A DNA stretch of 64,000 nucleotides, from NCBI RefSeq assembly GCF_024763615.1, contig NC_077224.1:37272712-37336711 (forward strand). Direction: 5' to 3'. Both the position numbers and the translations under genes were made by a program. The notes under the pieces were generated by a model. That model was not told where the DNA came from and made no database searches. It saw nothing but the letters and a program-made list of their open reading frames with translations. Numbering within the stretch: the stretch's first letter is position 1; every line of letters starts with the position of its first letter. Source of the stretch: Phlebotomus papatasi. Its lineage: Eukaryota > Arthropoda > Insecta > Diptera > Psychodidae. Positions 1 through 11,318 of the stretch are shown here, piece by piece.

Positions 1-620
1 TCGGTCTTAATCCAAACACAGAAGCGAAAATGTTTTCATAATACAAACAACAAATTTAACAGTAGAGAGATAAAAAAATTGCCATTAACTAATTAAATTT
101 AATTAATAAGGCCTTCGATATACCGTTTAGATCAGGAAAATATCTTGAAATCAAAATTCACATCCCTTTCATTCTCACATATTTTGCATATCATTATCCT
201 TTCGCACTCAAAATTAGACTAAAGCAAATCTAATTTGTTATCATATTCGAAAAAAGAAGAAGAGTGCGAAAAAGAAAGATAGACCTATGTATAACGTTTG
301 AGGAAGAAAGAATGTTTTTTTTTTTTATTTCACAAAATTTTAATGCTCTAAAAGCGTGCTAGCATCATAACAAATTAAACTTTGGATTTGGACCCTTTGC
401 ACAGTAAAAAATTATTCTTTTAAAAATCTACCTATATAAAAAAAATAACATATGTAGGTTAAATTAAAACGTCTTTATTTTCGCTTAACTTCTTTAATTA
501 CATAAATGTTCTAAAATGAATACTAATCAAATTTGATTTCATCCTGACCGAATTTAAGTCCTTCATTTTGTACAGTTCCTTTTTTATAGACAAAAGGTTT
601 TTAATTTTTCATAATCTGTA

Positions 621-1012
621 GGAGAGGATGGGACAGTTTAAATATAAACCATATTCAAACTAACAGTGTTCTGTTAGTTTCTCTTGTGTGCTGACTGAAA
701 ATATACAGGACATTTCCTGAATAGGGGAAAGCATGCTACTTTGGACGACTCAAACTTCGGACAACTCAAATTTTTTCTATGTTCTCAATGGATTTTACAC
801 ACAGCTCTTTTCTGGAAATTTCAGGCATTGGATCAAATATTAAAATATAATATTACAATCAATGGGCCAAATTAATTTAAAACACATTGAAAAAAGCTGA
901 TTTGTACGAAGCTTTAATCCTACGAAGGTAACGCGCTTTCCCCTAATTAGTTTTCGGCTTAAAATTTTTATTTCCGAAAGTAATGCATGCATGAAACTAC
1001 CCCACTCTCTCC
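621..1012. mobile_element. TA-flanked MITE with a second MITE inside it
   Basis: The left end reads GGAGAGGATGGGACAGTTT and the right end is its imperfect reverse complement (GGAGAGAGTGGGGTAGTTT when inverted). TA stands on both sides (619-620 and 1013-1014). TA duplication plus short inverted ends suggests a nonautonomous Tc1/mariner-type element. No ORF is visible. A second, different element occupies 724-943, so this is a host-guest pair. Confidence 0.6.
724..943. mobile_element. TA-flanked MITE nested in the preceding element
   Basis: The ends begin GGGGAAAGC and are inverted at the right (GCTTTCCCC before TA). TA dinucleotides lie at 722-723 and 944-945. The element is 220 bp, noncoding, and inserted into the interior of the 621-1012 element, so it is the younger of the two. 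Confidence 0.55.
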
Positions 1013-1288
1013 TATTCCTTTTTTTTCGTATACATTTTTTTCTACGGATAATAGCTCAATTATTATTTAAAAAAAAGAGTTTTTCTTAACACTTTTAATG
1101 TTTGGTTAGGTTAGTCGTATTAGGCCTAAATCCGGAAGACATTCCAGTTGCACATGCATGATGGATAAGCAACAGTATATTTACAAAATTTGGAACATTT
1201 CATTGAGTACTCAAAATATTAACCTAATTCCTTTCATTTTATTATACCCGAATAAAATTTTTATTTAGACGTAGGCTAGCCCTGACCT

Positions 1289-1742
1289 GGGTATGAATTC
1301 TCAGATGCGTGAGTTTTTCACGTGAGAAATTCACGGTTTTTAGATCGTTTCCTGTAAGTGTTTGGTGAAGCTTTCACAAAAAGTGTCACGTGAAACACTT
1401 ACAGCATCAAAGAATTCACATGAAAGTTCTTACGAAAGCTTGACAAAATGCTTACTAAAGGTGATCTCAGAGCCGTGAATTTCTCACGTGAAAAACTCAC
1501 CATCTCAGAATTCATACCCTGGGTATGAATTCTGAGATGCGTGAGTTTTTCATGTGAGAAACTCAGGTCTTTTGGATCGTCTTTTGTAAGAGTTTAATGT
1601 TAAGTATCATGTGAAACACTTAATGAACCTAAGAATTCACAATACGGTTTTTACGAAAGCTTTACAAAACGCTAACTAAAGATGATCTCACAGCCCTGAA
1701 TTTCTCACGTGAGAAACTCACGCATCTCAGAATTCATACCCT
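1289..1742. repeat. Two foldback elements in tandem
   Basis: Two imperfect palindromes lie head to tail: 1289-1519 and about 1521-1742. All four ends carry GGGTATGAATTCT or its complement, followed by a GATGCGTGAGTTT-like stretch and then a TCACGTGA-like palindrome. Arms are roughly 100 bp. The copies differ at many positions but keep the same layout, and the junction shares a single short spacer. No ORF. This could be a tandem insertion of one MITE family or a local duplication. Confidence 0.75.
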
Positions 1743-2196
1743 GGTGGTAAATACGTGAACTAACAAATTTTATCTTCCAATATAAGCTACAGAATGCCAA
1801 TTAATCAAATGTAAAAGTTGCATGCCCACCCCAAGCTGAAGAAGTAATGAATACCCAATTTTCTAAGATAATAAAGCTTAAAACAATTAATTTATACTTA
1901 CGTCAATTCAGCATTCAATTGTGTTCTTATCAAGTTTTCCATTCTCAAAAACCACTTCAACAGCTAAAGACGCAATCTTACGCTCTTTAAATTGTCATGA
2001 GAATTTAATGAAAGTGATACTGTAATCAGTGAGAAAGCTAGGAAAGCAAATCAAAACTAATTAAAATGTGTTTTAGAAAACACATCTTATCACTATGAAT
2101 GGATTATCTAATCTGGCAAATGCGGATCCGGGAATTGAAATTAAAAACCATTTGTTATCAACATATTCTGCGGCAAGTCCGTAAATTCTAATACCC

Positions 2197-2218
2197 TTTA
2201 TTAAAACTAGAGTTTATT
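2197..2218 (-). promoter_or_regulatory. Poly(A) signals of the CRAL-TRIO gene
   Basis: Two AATAAA hexamers on the minus strand (2197-2202 and 2213-2218) follow the stop codon at 2242-2244 by about 24 to 45 nt, implying a very short 3' UTR. Position and orientation fit; cleavage site not determined. Confidence 0.5.
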
Positions 2219-2241
2219 GTACAGCAAACGAAGATTGGTGG

Positions 2242-5200
2242 TCACTTGGAGATGACGTGCTTGTAGCCGTAGCTATTGATTGCGGCGAATTCTTGATCGC
2301 ATTTGAGCAGGAGTTGGTACCACTGGTCACCCGTAACACGGGGCATCTCGATGGTGCCTCCATAGACAGGGGGTAGACACTTGGGCGAGATGTGATTGTG
2401 CAGAGAGTCACGGTCTGAGCCATGGAAGTAGATCCTATTGCGGAGCTTCTCCTTCAGGAAGGGTTTGAAGAGAGCGAAGACAATGTTGAAGAGTTTGGGC
2501 TGGTTGATGATGTGAATTGCTTTTACTCGTAGAGGAACTGATTCCTGAAAGGAAAATTGTCAAATTAGGATTGTGTCTGGAGAAAATATTGAAAGTGTCT
2601 TGGGTTAAGAGTTAAGTATAGTGTTAGATTTTTTACCTGTAGCCAATCGACAATCCTCTTGGCGAACGGTGGTGTAAATTGCCATGTTTGTTGTAGCGAT
2701 AATCCGTCCATGTCGAAAATAACTACGGCTCCGTGAACTTGGGTTTCAGGCTCCACCATTGCTGCCTCCATAAAAAGAACACAGCCCTTGAAGACTTCAT
2801 CGAGATTCACCTCCTTGTGCTTCCACCTCTTTCCCAGCTCCAGTACCAGAATCCTTCGACCCAGTTGATCCCGATTTGGGAAGACAGTTATGATGTTGTG
2901 CTTGAAGATATTTGCCTCCTTCGATGGCACCAGTCCATCGTAGAGCTGCTTGTGCTTCACCTTAAACCCATAGTAGCTCTTCACCTGAAAATAACAACCA
3001 GAAATTTTGTGAAATTTGCAATTGAGTGAGAAAAAAAGCGCCAAGGAAGCAGCATTCAATGAAGCGTGGAGGAAGTATTACACCATCCAGGTAAGTAGAT
3101 TGCAAAGTTCATTTTTTCGCGCTACTCTAACTTTTAAAAGAGTGTATTTATCGAAGACAAACAACAGTGAAAAAAATGTGAATACATAAAATTCCAGTCA
3201 GGGCAATTATAGTGGAAAAAAAGAAAAATTAAAATATTGCAAAATTTCCTTTTTGAATAATATGAGACTTTCAAGATTAAAATATACCCCCCATACCTAC
3301 AGACGAAATTTTTTTTTCCCTCTCGAGACTCGATGTCTCAAAACACGAAATGCAAATTTATTTGTTGTCTCGAGATCAATGGCCACAAGTGACTTTTGCA
3401 GAAATTCCCATATAGTTCTTCCTCGACTTTCATTGGACTATGGCCCATTCCCCATAATAACTTACAAGGTTTCTGGCACTTTCCGGGTAGTATTTGCACG
3501 GCCTCAAGAACCTGATGAGCCAACCATCATTGTCCAGCGGTAGCACCAAGTCTTTTTCCTCTGTAGACGACAAAAAGAAGTGGAAATTGAGACTGTCAGT
3601 ACAAGGGCTATTAACTTGTCCAGAGGTAAACACCATCCTCAAGATCACTTGAAGATCGTGCAATGACTTAAGAGTGAACAAGAGAATGCTTTTTCCAAAC
3701 TTTTTTTTACTACTAACAATGCGCGTGTTATTCAATATTTTTTTAATGCAAAAAAGACCCTCTTCACTATCTTTTGTGCACGATGACAAATGATTTTTTT
3801 GGCTTAATTTATTCACCATCCGAAGATTGACTAATTGAAGGCCAAGATCATGGTGCAAATTTATCAAAAGACTCGTTTTGAATAAAATCCATATTTAAGA
3901 ATACTCCTTCTCTCTAATGGAATAAACCACTTTATTAATTAAAGATGATTTTTTGTGATCAATAACTTCTTGTTGTAAAAACAATTTAGTGACATCCTAA
4001 ACACTTTTTTTATTTTTATAATAATTTATTTTATTTCTGAGGTTAATAAAAACCCTGAAATATTTTAAATAAAATACTATGCAGAAATATCAGAAATATC
4101 CAAACTAACCCTTTCCGAAAAATAAATAGGGGAGACCGGGGTAGAATTAGCCACGTATTGTATAGGATAGTGGTATCTTACAGTTTGCCTTCGAAGGAAT
4201 ATTGGGGAAACCACTCTTTATTCCAAAGATATACTTCCTTTACTATTCATTGAAATATTCATGAGCCTCGTACAAACATTTTTTGTACAAATTAACGCAA
4301 TGAAAAATTTCATTTGGTGGCTAATGCTACCCCGGTCTCCCCTACAGGCCGTATCTGTTTAAAATTATTTTAAGTGGTTATATAAGATTTTTTTTTTATT
4401 ATAGTTATGTATTGGAATAATAAATTATGATAAGAACATAAAAGATTCGTCCGCAAAATATAGGTCACGCCCCAAAAACTTTTTACAATGTTAATATAAA
4501 AGTAGTACCTCTTATAAACAATTATTCTGCCCAAAATTTCCTGAGCAATAACAAATAAAATTGTGAATTTAAACTGAATAAATAATTACGACAAACATCA
4601 AAAAAAATTTATAGAAAATTATTTTAATTATAATGCCCAACGCACAATAACTTTTGTTTAGTAAACATGTTTTTGACATTTCAATGAGAGTGAGTGAGAT
4701 TTAGATTTAGTCATCTCCCTCACAACTTATAGAAAATTTTGAAAACATGTTTACAAACAAAAGTTATTGTGAGTTGGGCATAATACACGTATATGACACG
4801 AACTTTATTTTCTATTGAATTTCAATAAAGAAAATCAAACAACTATACATAGATACTGCAAACTAATTTAAAAATAGTGAACAAAAAGTTAGCGAAATTC
4901 TAGTAATAGCATAACATAATAATACCGATACAGTTTAAAAGATATTACTAAAGACAAACAATGCTCAAACTTAATAGCATTTTTAGGTGCATGTGTCACC
5001 CCATTCGGATTCAGGAAGATGTTTAAAAATTTAAAAGATAACAACAGAAAACACAACTTTAGCCGACTATAAAACAAAGTAATATTCAACCCAGTTAATA
5101 TTTTTTTTTAATATTCTGATATTAGAAAATATGCTTCTTATTTTACCATAGACTTATTAAATACATTTTAACTTTAAGTAGAAACTCTCACTATAGTTTG

Positions 5201-8200
5201 TTACCCTGTTCGTACATTCCCAGTGCTATACAGAACAAACGTTTTGAAAGAGCGGAACGGGATCTTCAAAGACCCCAAAAGGTCGACTTCCCTATCATTC
5301 ACAATAAATTTGTTTTCTCCTTTCCTTCTCTATTCTAAACAATATTTATCCGAAACTCAATTGTATTATTTCTATACCATTGCGGTACAAACAAGGGAAC
5401 CGATAAATCGGTGTATAAGTCGCTTTTAAGCCGAAAACAAAAACTATAATTGTAAAAACAGTTGAACGGAAAATTCAAAATTGTTAAGCTGATTTTTTTC
5501 ATTTTATATTGTTAAAAAAATTATTCATTGAAACTATTAATGCGCAACCAAATTTAGAGCATCCTGCAAAGCTCTTAAGTCCTAAACTTGCTTTTTAGTA
5601 AATGATTAAGCAAAGAAAATTCATGTAAAGGGCATTTGAATGATGATCCTAAACCCTCAATGTATGACAGCTTGAAATAAATTTTTACAACAAAATTATA
5701 CAGGCTAATTATTCTCAGAGTAGGGCACTCAATGGATCAAGTGGTAGAGCACTCGCTCTATGATGCAAGTGTCCCGGGTTCGAATCCCCTTTAGCTCACC
5801 AGGAATTTTTCTGGCGTTAAAGGTGTTCGACTTGCATCCAGTGAGCTTCACTGCACTTGATTCCACGGGGCATAGGACTGACAACTTCATCCCGTACAAG
5901 AAAAAATAATAATGCATGTCTAGAAATCCCCTTGCGGGAAGGCCTTGTTCCTTCATGGAATGTCGTGCTAGCATTATTATTATTATTATTTATTCTCGAG
6001 GATCAACATGACTCTATTTGCGACTTTACGCGTTTCCACGCATTTCTTATTGCTTCCGTCTTACAGATCTACAGTATTACTAATATTTTCTTATCATGTG
6101 TGTAACACATTTTAAATTAGTCAAAAGGAAATCAAATTTTAATCGTCTCTCTTTATCATACCATGGAGGGGAGGGGGGGGTGAAGTTGTTTTACGCAGCA
6201 AGATTTTTAAGAGTCCTTTCTGAATATGAACTTTATTCACTCAAATTCTGTACTAGGGAAAAGTGGGGCACCTTTGAATTTGCGGCAGGTTTTGAAATTA
6301 AGATCTTTTTCCTATTTTTAAATGGAATTGATGATATGATTTAGATCCACAAACAGATTAAGAAGCTAAATCATATTATAATATGGCTCAATTCCATTTA
6401 AAAATAGGAGAAAATCTCAATTTCAAAGCTGCTCTAAATTCAAAGGTGCCTCAATTCCCCCTATCTCTATTTGATTTAAGTATTTACTATCTGAAAATTT
6501 AATTATATCGCATTTTCTAAATTAATTGATAATTCTTAAATCTTATACTATCTTCCTTATTAAGTTGAGGGAACAAGTTCAAGAAACAAAACATGTTATT
6601 AAAAGTACTACCCATTGACAGAGATATTTTTCTTCTTCTCTCAACAAATGCTCAAGCAAAAATATATCACACAATTTCAAAATTATCTTAGGATGTTCTC
6701 AAAATAAGCTGATTACTAAAATGAGGAAATATTACGCAAAATATGAAACAAAAGTCATAATGTGTGTTTTACCTAAAAGAATTAAATTAAGCTTAAGACA
6801 CGGTTTTACAAAATACATAAAAGAAGTCTGACGATAGGAAAAATTTACACTACACAGAATACTGATCGCTTTCTGAGAATTCATCTCGCACCTATTATGG
6901 TTAAGTCTTTTTATTTTTTTTATGTTTATCTAGGAGACGCCGAGGACATATTAGCCAATAAATGAATTTTTCATTACGTATAATTTTAGAAAAAAAGTTA
7001 TATCAGGTTGATAAATATTTCAATGAACTTCGAATTAAGTAGTGATTTCCTCAGTGTCCAGCTATAACATCCCACTGTCTAATTATATCCGTGACTAAAT
7101 TTGCCCCGGTCTCCCCTATACAGAAGTCGCAGATTTCCTAAATTTTGGACGCAGACAAATTCAGAATTCAGTGCAAAATAGAAAGAAAACATGCAAAATA
7201 AAAATGAACGTGCTTTCAATTTTTACCATAGAAAAAAATATGGTGATTTTGAATCATTTCCAATTTGAAATATTAAGATTTCCTCTTACTGTTTCTGATG
7301 GACACAGAGAAAAAAAGGAGAGCACGAAAATGTAGGGAAAAGTTTTCAAGCGTCGCACACACTTGGGCTTCGAAAACTTCATATTTTTTCATATTTCTTT
7401 AGTAAATTTGACCTCTTTTTTCAAGTAATGTGTTATATTCAAGTAATGCCTTATATTGACATAACTTGGTCAAATTCATTAAAAGAAATACGGTATAAAT
7501 ATGAAGTGTTTGAAACCAGAATATGTGCGAAGCCTGAAAGCTTTCCGAATAGACCCAGTTCAACATCCCGATTCAAAAGTACTTCTTCGTGGTTATGTAA
7601 CTTTTATCTGTTTAATACAATGAGAATACCTCCAAATTACAAATTAGAAATGATTCAAAATTAACCTATTATACACTAGATAAAGTCGGAGGAACGTCTG
7701 TCCAACAGGGAACCCCTATTGACACTTTTGTCAAAATGTTAAAAATTATTTAATGTATCTAGTAAAATATAAGTAATATAACGTTTTTTCTGTAATATAC
7801 CTTTTACTATAAACAGAGATGTTCAAATATCGTATCCCAAATGGTACAGGGTGGGGTGTCAATAGGTGCTGACACGAGTTCTTAAAGTGTCAATAGACGT
7901 TCCTTTCACCCTAGTTTTCATTAACCTCTTTAGAAATACAAAGTTTTAAAACATTCTAATAAAGAATATAGAAAATAAGAAAAAAACTTTGAAATTTTCG
8001 GTCGTGTATTATTAAAATATTTTCTGGAATAATATTAGCCAAACTAATTTACGTATAATAAGGTGGAGCAACTGAATCGTTTTCCGAGGAATGCTACTTA
8101 AACGCTTGTTTTTGGACTGATGAAATTATTTTTTACTTCTTCTAAATCCATAGAATTATTCACTGTTTCATTTAGAAACATAATATAAAATAAAATTCAA

Positions 8201-9786
8201 AAATATTAAAGAAAATTTATAGCTGGCACAAGATTGAAATGAGTCTATTGCACTCACTTATTTAATGGCTAAAAATATTATTTGTGCTTTTTCTCAAACT
8301 TGAATAGTTATATTATGTGACTATATTACGGAAATAAAAATAAAAATATTATTTTAAGTGGATTAGTCATAAATGATCCAGATAGCGAAGCGTCTGGATT
8401 AGCACACTGTGTTAACAAGAAATGTATATAGTCAAATATACATTTCTCGTTAACACATAAAAAATGGCATTCAACAAAGTTGTCGAGAAATACATTTTTT
8501 AATTCTGTATTATTTCTTTTATAACGACAACTTATGCCAGAAGAGACACCATATCCCAGAAATTTAGAGGAGAAGATTTTCAGCAATGTCGTAGAGTAAT
8601 AAATCTTTCTATAAGACCGTTCTAACTCCAAACTAAATACTTGGAAATTTATGGTAACCAACGTTTTGTGACTTTTTGTCCCAGTCTTCTTTAAAAGTAA
8701 TGTGCTTTTAATATTCCGTATAATAAGGTAAAGTACCCTTTATTCGACCGGTTCCTCTATTCGACCGGTAGATTTATTTATTCAATTTAATTATATTTGC
8801 TATAATATTTTCTGTATGATCTAACATTAATAGGTCGATTATTCTTTAAATAATACGAATCAGTGACAAATTCATAGAAATTGATGAAATTCACCATCAA
8901 ATATTCAAAAATTGACCCACCGGTCGAATAGAGGAACCCGGTCGAGTAAGGGTACTTTACCTTACATAACATCTATTTGTTAAATAAGGCATTAAATGGT
9001 TAAATTGCACTAATTGAGCCGGCAGATACCTTTTTGTCTTTAGAGAATTGGTAAGTATCTATGTATTATCTTTTTAATGTTTTAACTCGTCCCTATTTGT
9101 AAGACATTTTATCACCAAAGTTTAACTGAAGGTTGTTGTTTTCTTGCAACTTAACGATAAAAAGTTCCATTTTATCATTTAATTTCCATGCCGCAAATTT
9201 TATGACCTTAATTAAATCTTTAAATAAAAAACGAGAATACAAAAAGTGGTCTAATGCATGAAAGCGAATACGACAAAATATTTTTAGGCAAAAAAAAGTT
9301 TCGTGAGAAACCTTTATTAATACTTTTAATCAGATCGTCAAAGTAAGAATTAGAAAAAATCCCATAGAATAATAAAATTTAATGGAATTGCCCAATGACA
9401 GGACGCTATTTGTTTAAAAAGTCATATTTTTTAGACAATGGGGAACGAAGTATATTTTAAATTTAAATTATAATCTAGGCACAAGCCATTGTTTTATCAT
9501 CAGAGTTTGAGGTAAAGGTTATGAAGGAATTAGCAAAATCTTACCTTTCAGTAAATTTCGAAGTTCTTCGGTGGCTTTTTTCTGTCTCTCTGGAGTTTCC
9601 CGCAATTCTCTTTCTGCGACACCCTGACCTACTGGTCCCAGTGGGTCCAACTGCAAAGATCAACCCTTCAATTAGCACAGTAGTTCTGCTAGAAAATTAA
9701 GGCCAGAAGCCAATAGTACTCACCTCAAAAGTCAGTGTGTATTCGCCCAGTTTGATAGCGGGCATTTCATCGAAGTCAGTCAACAT
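2242..9786 (-). CDS. CRAL-TRIO domain lipid-transfer protein (alpha-tocopherol transfer protein/clavesin-like)
   Basis: Five coding exons join in phase: 9786-9724, 9650-9545, 3560-3466, 2984-2637 and 2544-2242, giving 304 aa. All introns are GT..AG; the second is about 6 kb. The start is the first ATG after an AG acceptor (9799-9798), leaving 11 nt of 5' UTR in that exon, so an upstream noncoding exon must exist. Residues 22-88 form the CRAL-TRIO N-terminal lobe, with RFLRPCKYYPESARN as its typical motif. Residues 89 to about 250 form the Sec14/CRAL-TRIO ligand-binding domain, including GAVVIFDMDGLSL and, in the last exon, IHIINQPKLFN followed by the FKPFLKEKLRNRI stretch. There is no signal peptide, membrane segment or GOLD domain, so a soluble cytoplasmic carrier of a small hydrophobic ligand or phosphoinositide is expected. 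The length is normal for insect family members. The ligand and exact orthologue are not resolved. Confidence 0.9.
4129..4342. mobile_element. TA-flanked MITE (GGGGAGACCGGGG ends)
   Basis: A 214-bp noncoding element whose left end reads GGGGAGACCGGGGTAGAATT and whose right end is the inverted equivalent. TA is present at 4127-4128 and 4343-4344. A single end of similar sequence occurs at 7103-7118, and a related terminus (GGGGAGACTGGGGCAAA) bounds the element at 43149-44067, so this is one family or superfamily with several members here. Confidence 0.75.
4633..4781. mobile_element. Palindromic MITE (ATGCCCAACGCACAATAAC ends)
   Basis: A 149-bp element with long inverted ends: ATGCCCAACGCACAATAAC at the left and its near-exact complement at the right, then a second inverted segment containing AAACATGTTT. 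The centre has a GTGAGTGAGAT motif. A second copy lies at 21899-22037 and has lost part of its left arm. Noncoding. Confidence 0.75.
5725..5990 (+). mobile_element. tRNA-derived SINE
   Basis: The head contains an internal RNA polymerase III promoter: an A box-like TGGATCAAGTGGTAGAGC at about 5732-5749 and a perfect B box GGTTCGAATCC at about 5777-5787, with an anticodon-arm-like hairpin between. Downstream is about 190 bp of tRNA-unrelated body, and the element ends in an ATT-rich simple repeat (about 5970-5990). The acceptor stem does not pair properly, so a functional tRNA is unlikely. It lies on the strand opposite the host gene's transcript. No second full copy was seen in the window. Confidence 0.7.
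6256..6461. mobile_element. TA-flanked MITE (GGGGCACCTTTGAATT family), diverged copy
   Basis: Inverted ends of the AAGTGGGGCACCTTTGAATT type, with a second inverted block CCTATTTTTAAATGGAATTG towards the centre. TA stands at 6254-6255 and 6462-6463. The same architecture, better preserved, is found at 11105-11318. Noncoding. Confidence 0.7.
7343..7545. mobile_element. Foldback element, copy A
   Basis: Inverted arms contain AAACTTCATATTT on the left and its complement plus a GTGCGAAGCCTGAAAG end on the right. A second copy with the same arms lies at about 17186-17373, which allows the family to be defined from two loci. The short ORFs inside both copies are not conserved in frame and are not regarded as genes. 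Boundaries are approximate. Confidence 0.6.
7676..7916. mobile_element. Probable MITE with ATTGACACTTT inverted ends
   Basis: The left end contains GGAACGTCTGTCC followed by CTATTGACACTTT; the right end contains AAAGTGTCAATAG followed by ACGTTCC, in inverted orientation. A related half-copy (CCTATTAACACTTT and CCTATTGACACC) lies at about 39355-39420 beside the RTE insertion. Noncoding; exact ends uncertain. Confidence 0.5.
8726..8962. mobile_element. TA-flanked MITE (AGGTAAAGTACCCTT ends)
   Basis: The 237-bp element has inverted ends AGGTAAAGTACCCTT followed by TTCGACCGG repeats; the motif ATTCGACCGG occurs twice in the left arm and its complement in the right arm. TA is at 8724-8725 and 8963-8964. 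Noncoding, Tc1/mariner-like by its duplication. Confidence 0.75.
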
Positions 9787-11104
9787 TGTTGGGAATTCTG
9801 CAAAAGATCCAGAAAAGATTTTTATGAGTATATCGTCAGAGAACTGCTCACTTAAGTACTAATTAGCACCATAGACGAAATTTGAAGTGCACGAAATCAA
9901 TGGCGAAGGTCATGGTTGCGATCATCAAGACAATTCACAAAATGTGCTACTGACGAAATTTTTTTTTGCAACGTCAATTAAAAAAAATAACATACATAAT
10001 ATCTACCACAAAAAAAAGATGCCTAAAGTGCTTGAAAGTGCCTTCAACCACAGATAATGAATTGACACTTTTTGCCTAGAATGCAGCACCACTTCCAAAT
10101 GAACAACAAAGCGGAAATTAAAATTGAAAAATTCACATAACACGAAAAAAATGTCAACAAGCTCGAAAGCAAGAATAAAACTTTATTCAACAAAATATTC
10201 ATTTGGTCATGAATATTTTTTTAATTACTTATGAACACAATTACACTTATGATGATTCAAGATTGCCACCAAAAAAAGCACTGGGTAAGAGTTAGAGTGC
10301 ATTAAACGTGTTTTTACTGTGGCGCTAATAATGCGAAATAAGAAGTAATGAGAAGAGGGCTTCAATAAATTTTACTAGAAGTATGACCATGAAAATGGTC
10401 GTTTTCCTTCTTCATTTCTGCCCAGGTTTATTCACCATATACACAAGAAATTGACACAGTACGGAAATTGAAGGAGAATTTTGCAAATGTTGCGCGAAAT
10501 AATGCAGCATGGAAAGTTAAAGAATTTCCCAAGAATCAACTAAAAGTTCAATTAATATTTTATGTTACCAATAAAAGAAACTCTCTTACTTTAGCACTGA
10601 AATCTCCAAGACAAGTAACGTCTTCCAGAGACTCTGGACAACTGAATTTATTTAACATTTTAAACTCAAATGGAACTTGGGCTGAATCACCCAAGAGATT
10701 AGAATTTGACCCTATTTTCATTCTCTGATAATGTTTTGTCGAATACATCAACTGCATGTTTATATTAAACATTTTTCACGATGTAAATAAATGGATTAAA
10801 TTACAGTGATTACTCTGAAAGTGAACGTTTATATTCCAAAGTTCTCACGATTAAAAACGGTTATCGTTTAAACTGTCATAAGAAGAATGATTAAAGCAAT
10901 TTTAAAAATATTATTTAAAAGCAGCTGCATTTGAGATAAATTCACCAATTTGGACTGTAAATATCTAATTTAATTATTAAATAATTTTTATGAAAATTAG
11001 ACAATTAATCCCTCAATTCTGAGATAAATATGAAAGTATATTAAATCTTTAAAATTTACCATAAAAAGAGCGATTGTACCTTTGTAGTAAGAAAAAGCAA
11101 GATA

Positions 11105-11318
11105 GGGGGAAGTGGGGCACCTTTGAATAGGGGCATTTTTAAAATTGAGTTTTTTCTCCTATTTTTAAATGAAACTGGACCTTATTATGATATAATTTAG
11201 CTCAACAAAGCAATTGCGAAGCTCAATTACATCATGATAATCGTCAATTCCATTTAAAAATAGGAGAAAAAAGCCCAATTTCAAAGCTGCCCCAATTCAA
11301 AGATGCCCCACCTCCCCC
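11105..11318. mobile_element. TA-flanked MITE (GGGGCACCTTTGAATT family), better copy
   Basis: The 214-bp element begins GGGGGAAGTGGGGCACCTTT and ends in the inverted equivalent CCCCACCTCCCCC. TA lies at 11103-11104 and 11319-11320. An internal block CCTATTTTTAAATG is repeated inverted, as in 6256-6461. Noncoding. Confidence 0.75.

Larger units (their letters stand above)
1..2191. other. Noncoding flank downstream of the CRAL-TRIO gene
   Basis: AT-rich sequence with no supportable coding exon. It contains a nested pair of TA-flanked elements (621-1012) and a tandem foldback pair (1289-1742), annotated separately. The remainder shows homopolymer runs but no recognised structure. Confidence 0.6.
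3567..9544 (-). other. Second intron of the CRAL-TRIO gene, filled with repeats
   Basis: This 6-kb intron holds no further exon needed for the frame, since phases on both sides already match. It contains MITEs at 4129-4342, 4633-4781, 6256-6461, about 7343-7545, about 7676-7916 and 8726-8962, a tRNA-derived SINE near 5725-5990, and a solitary element end at 7103-7118 resembling the 4129-4342 termini. The rest is AT-rich sequence without recognised content. Confidence 0.65.

Noticed and set aside
5729..5800. Functional tRNA gene
   Set aside because: A and B boxes are good, but the acceptor stem does not pair, the T stem is imperfect, and unrelated body sequence plus an ATT-rich tail follow; a SINE explains it better.
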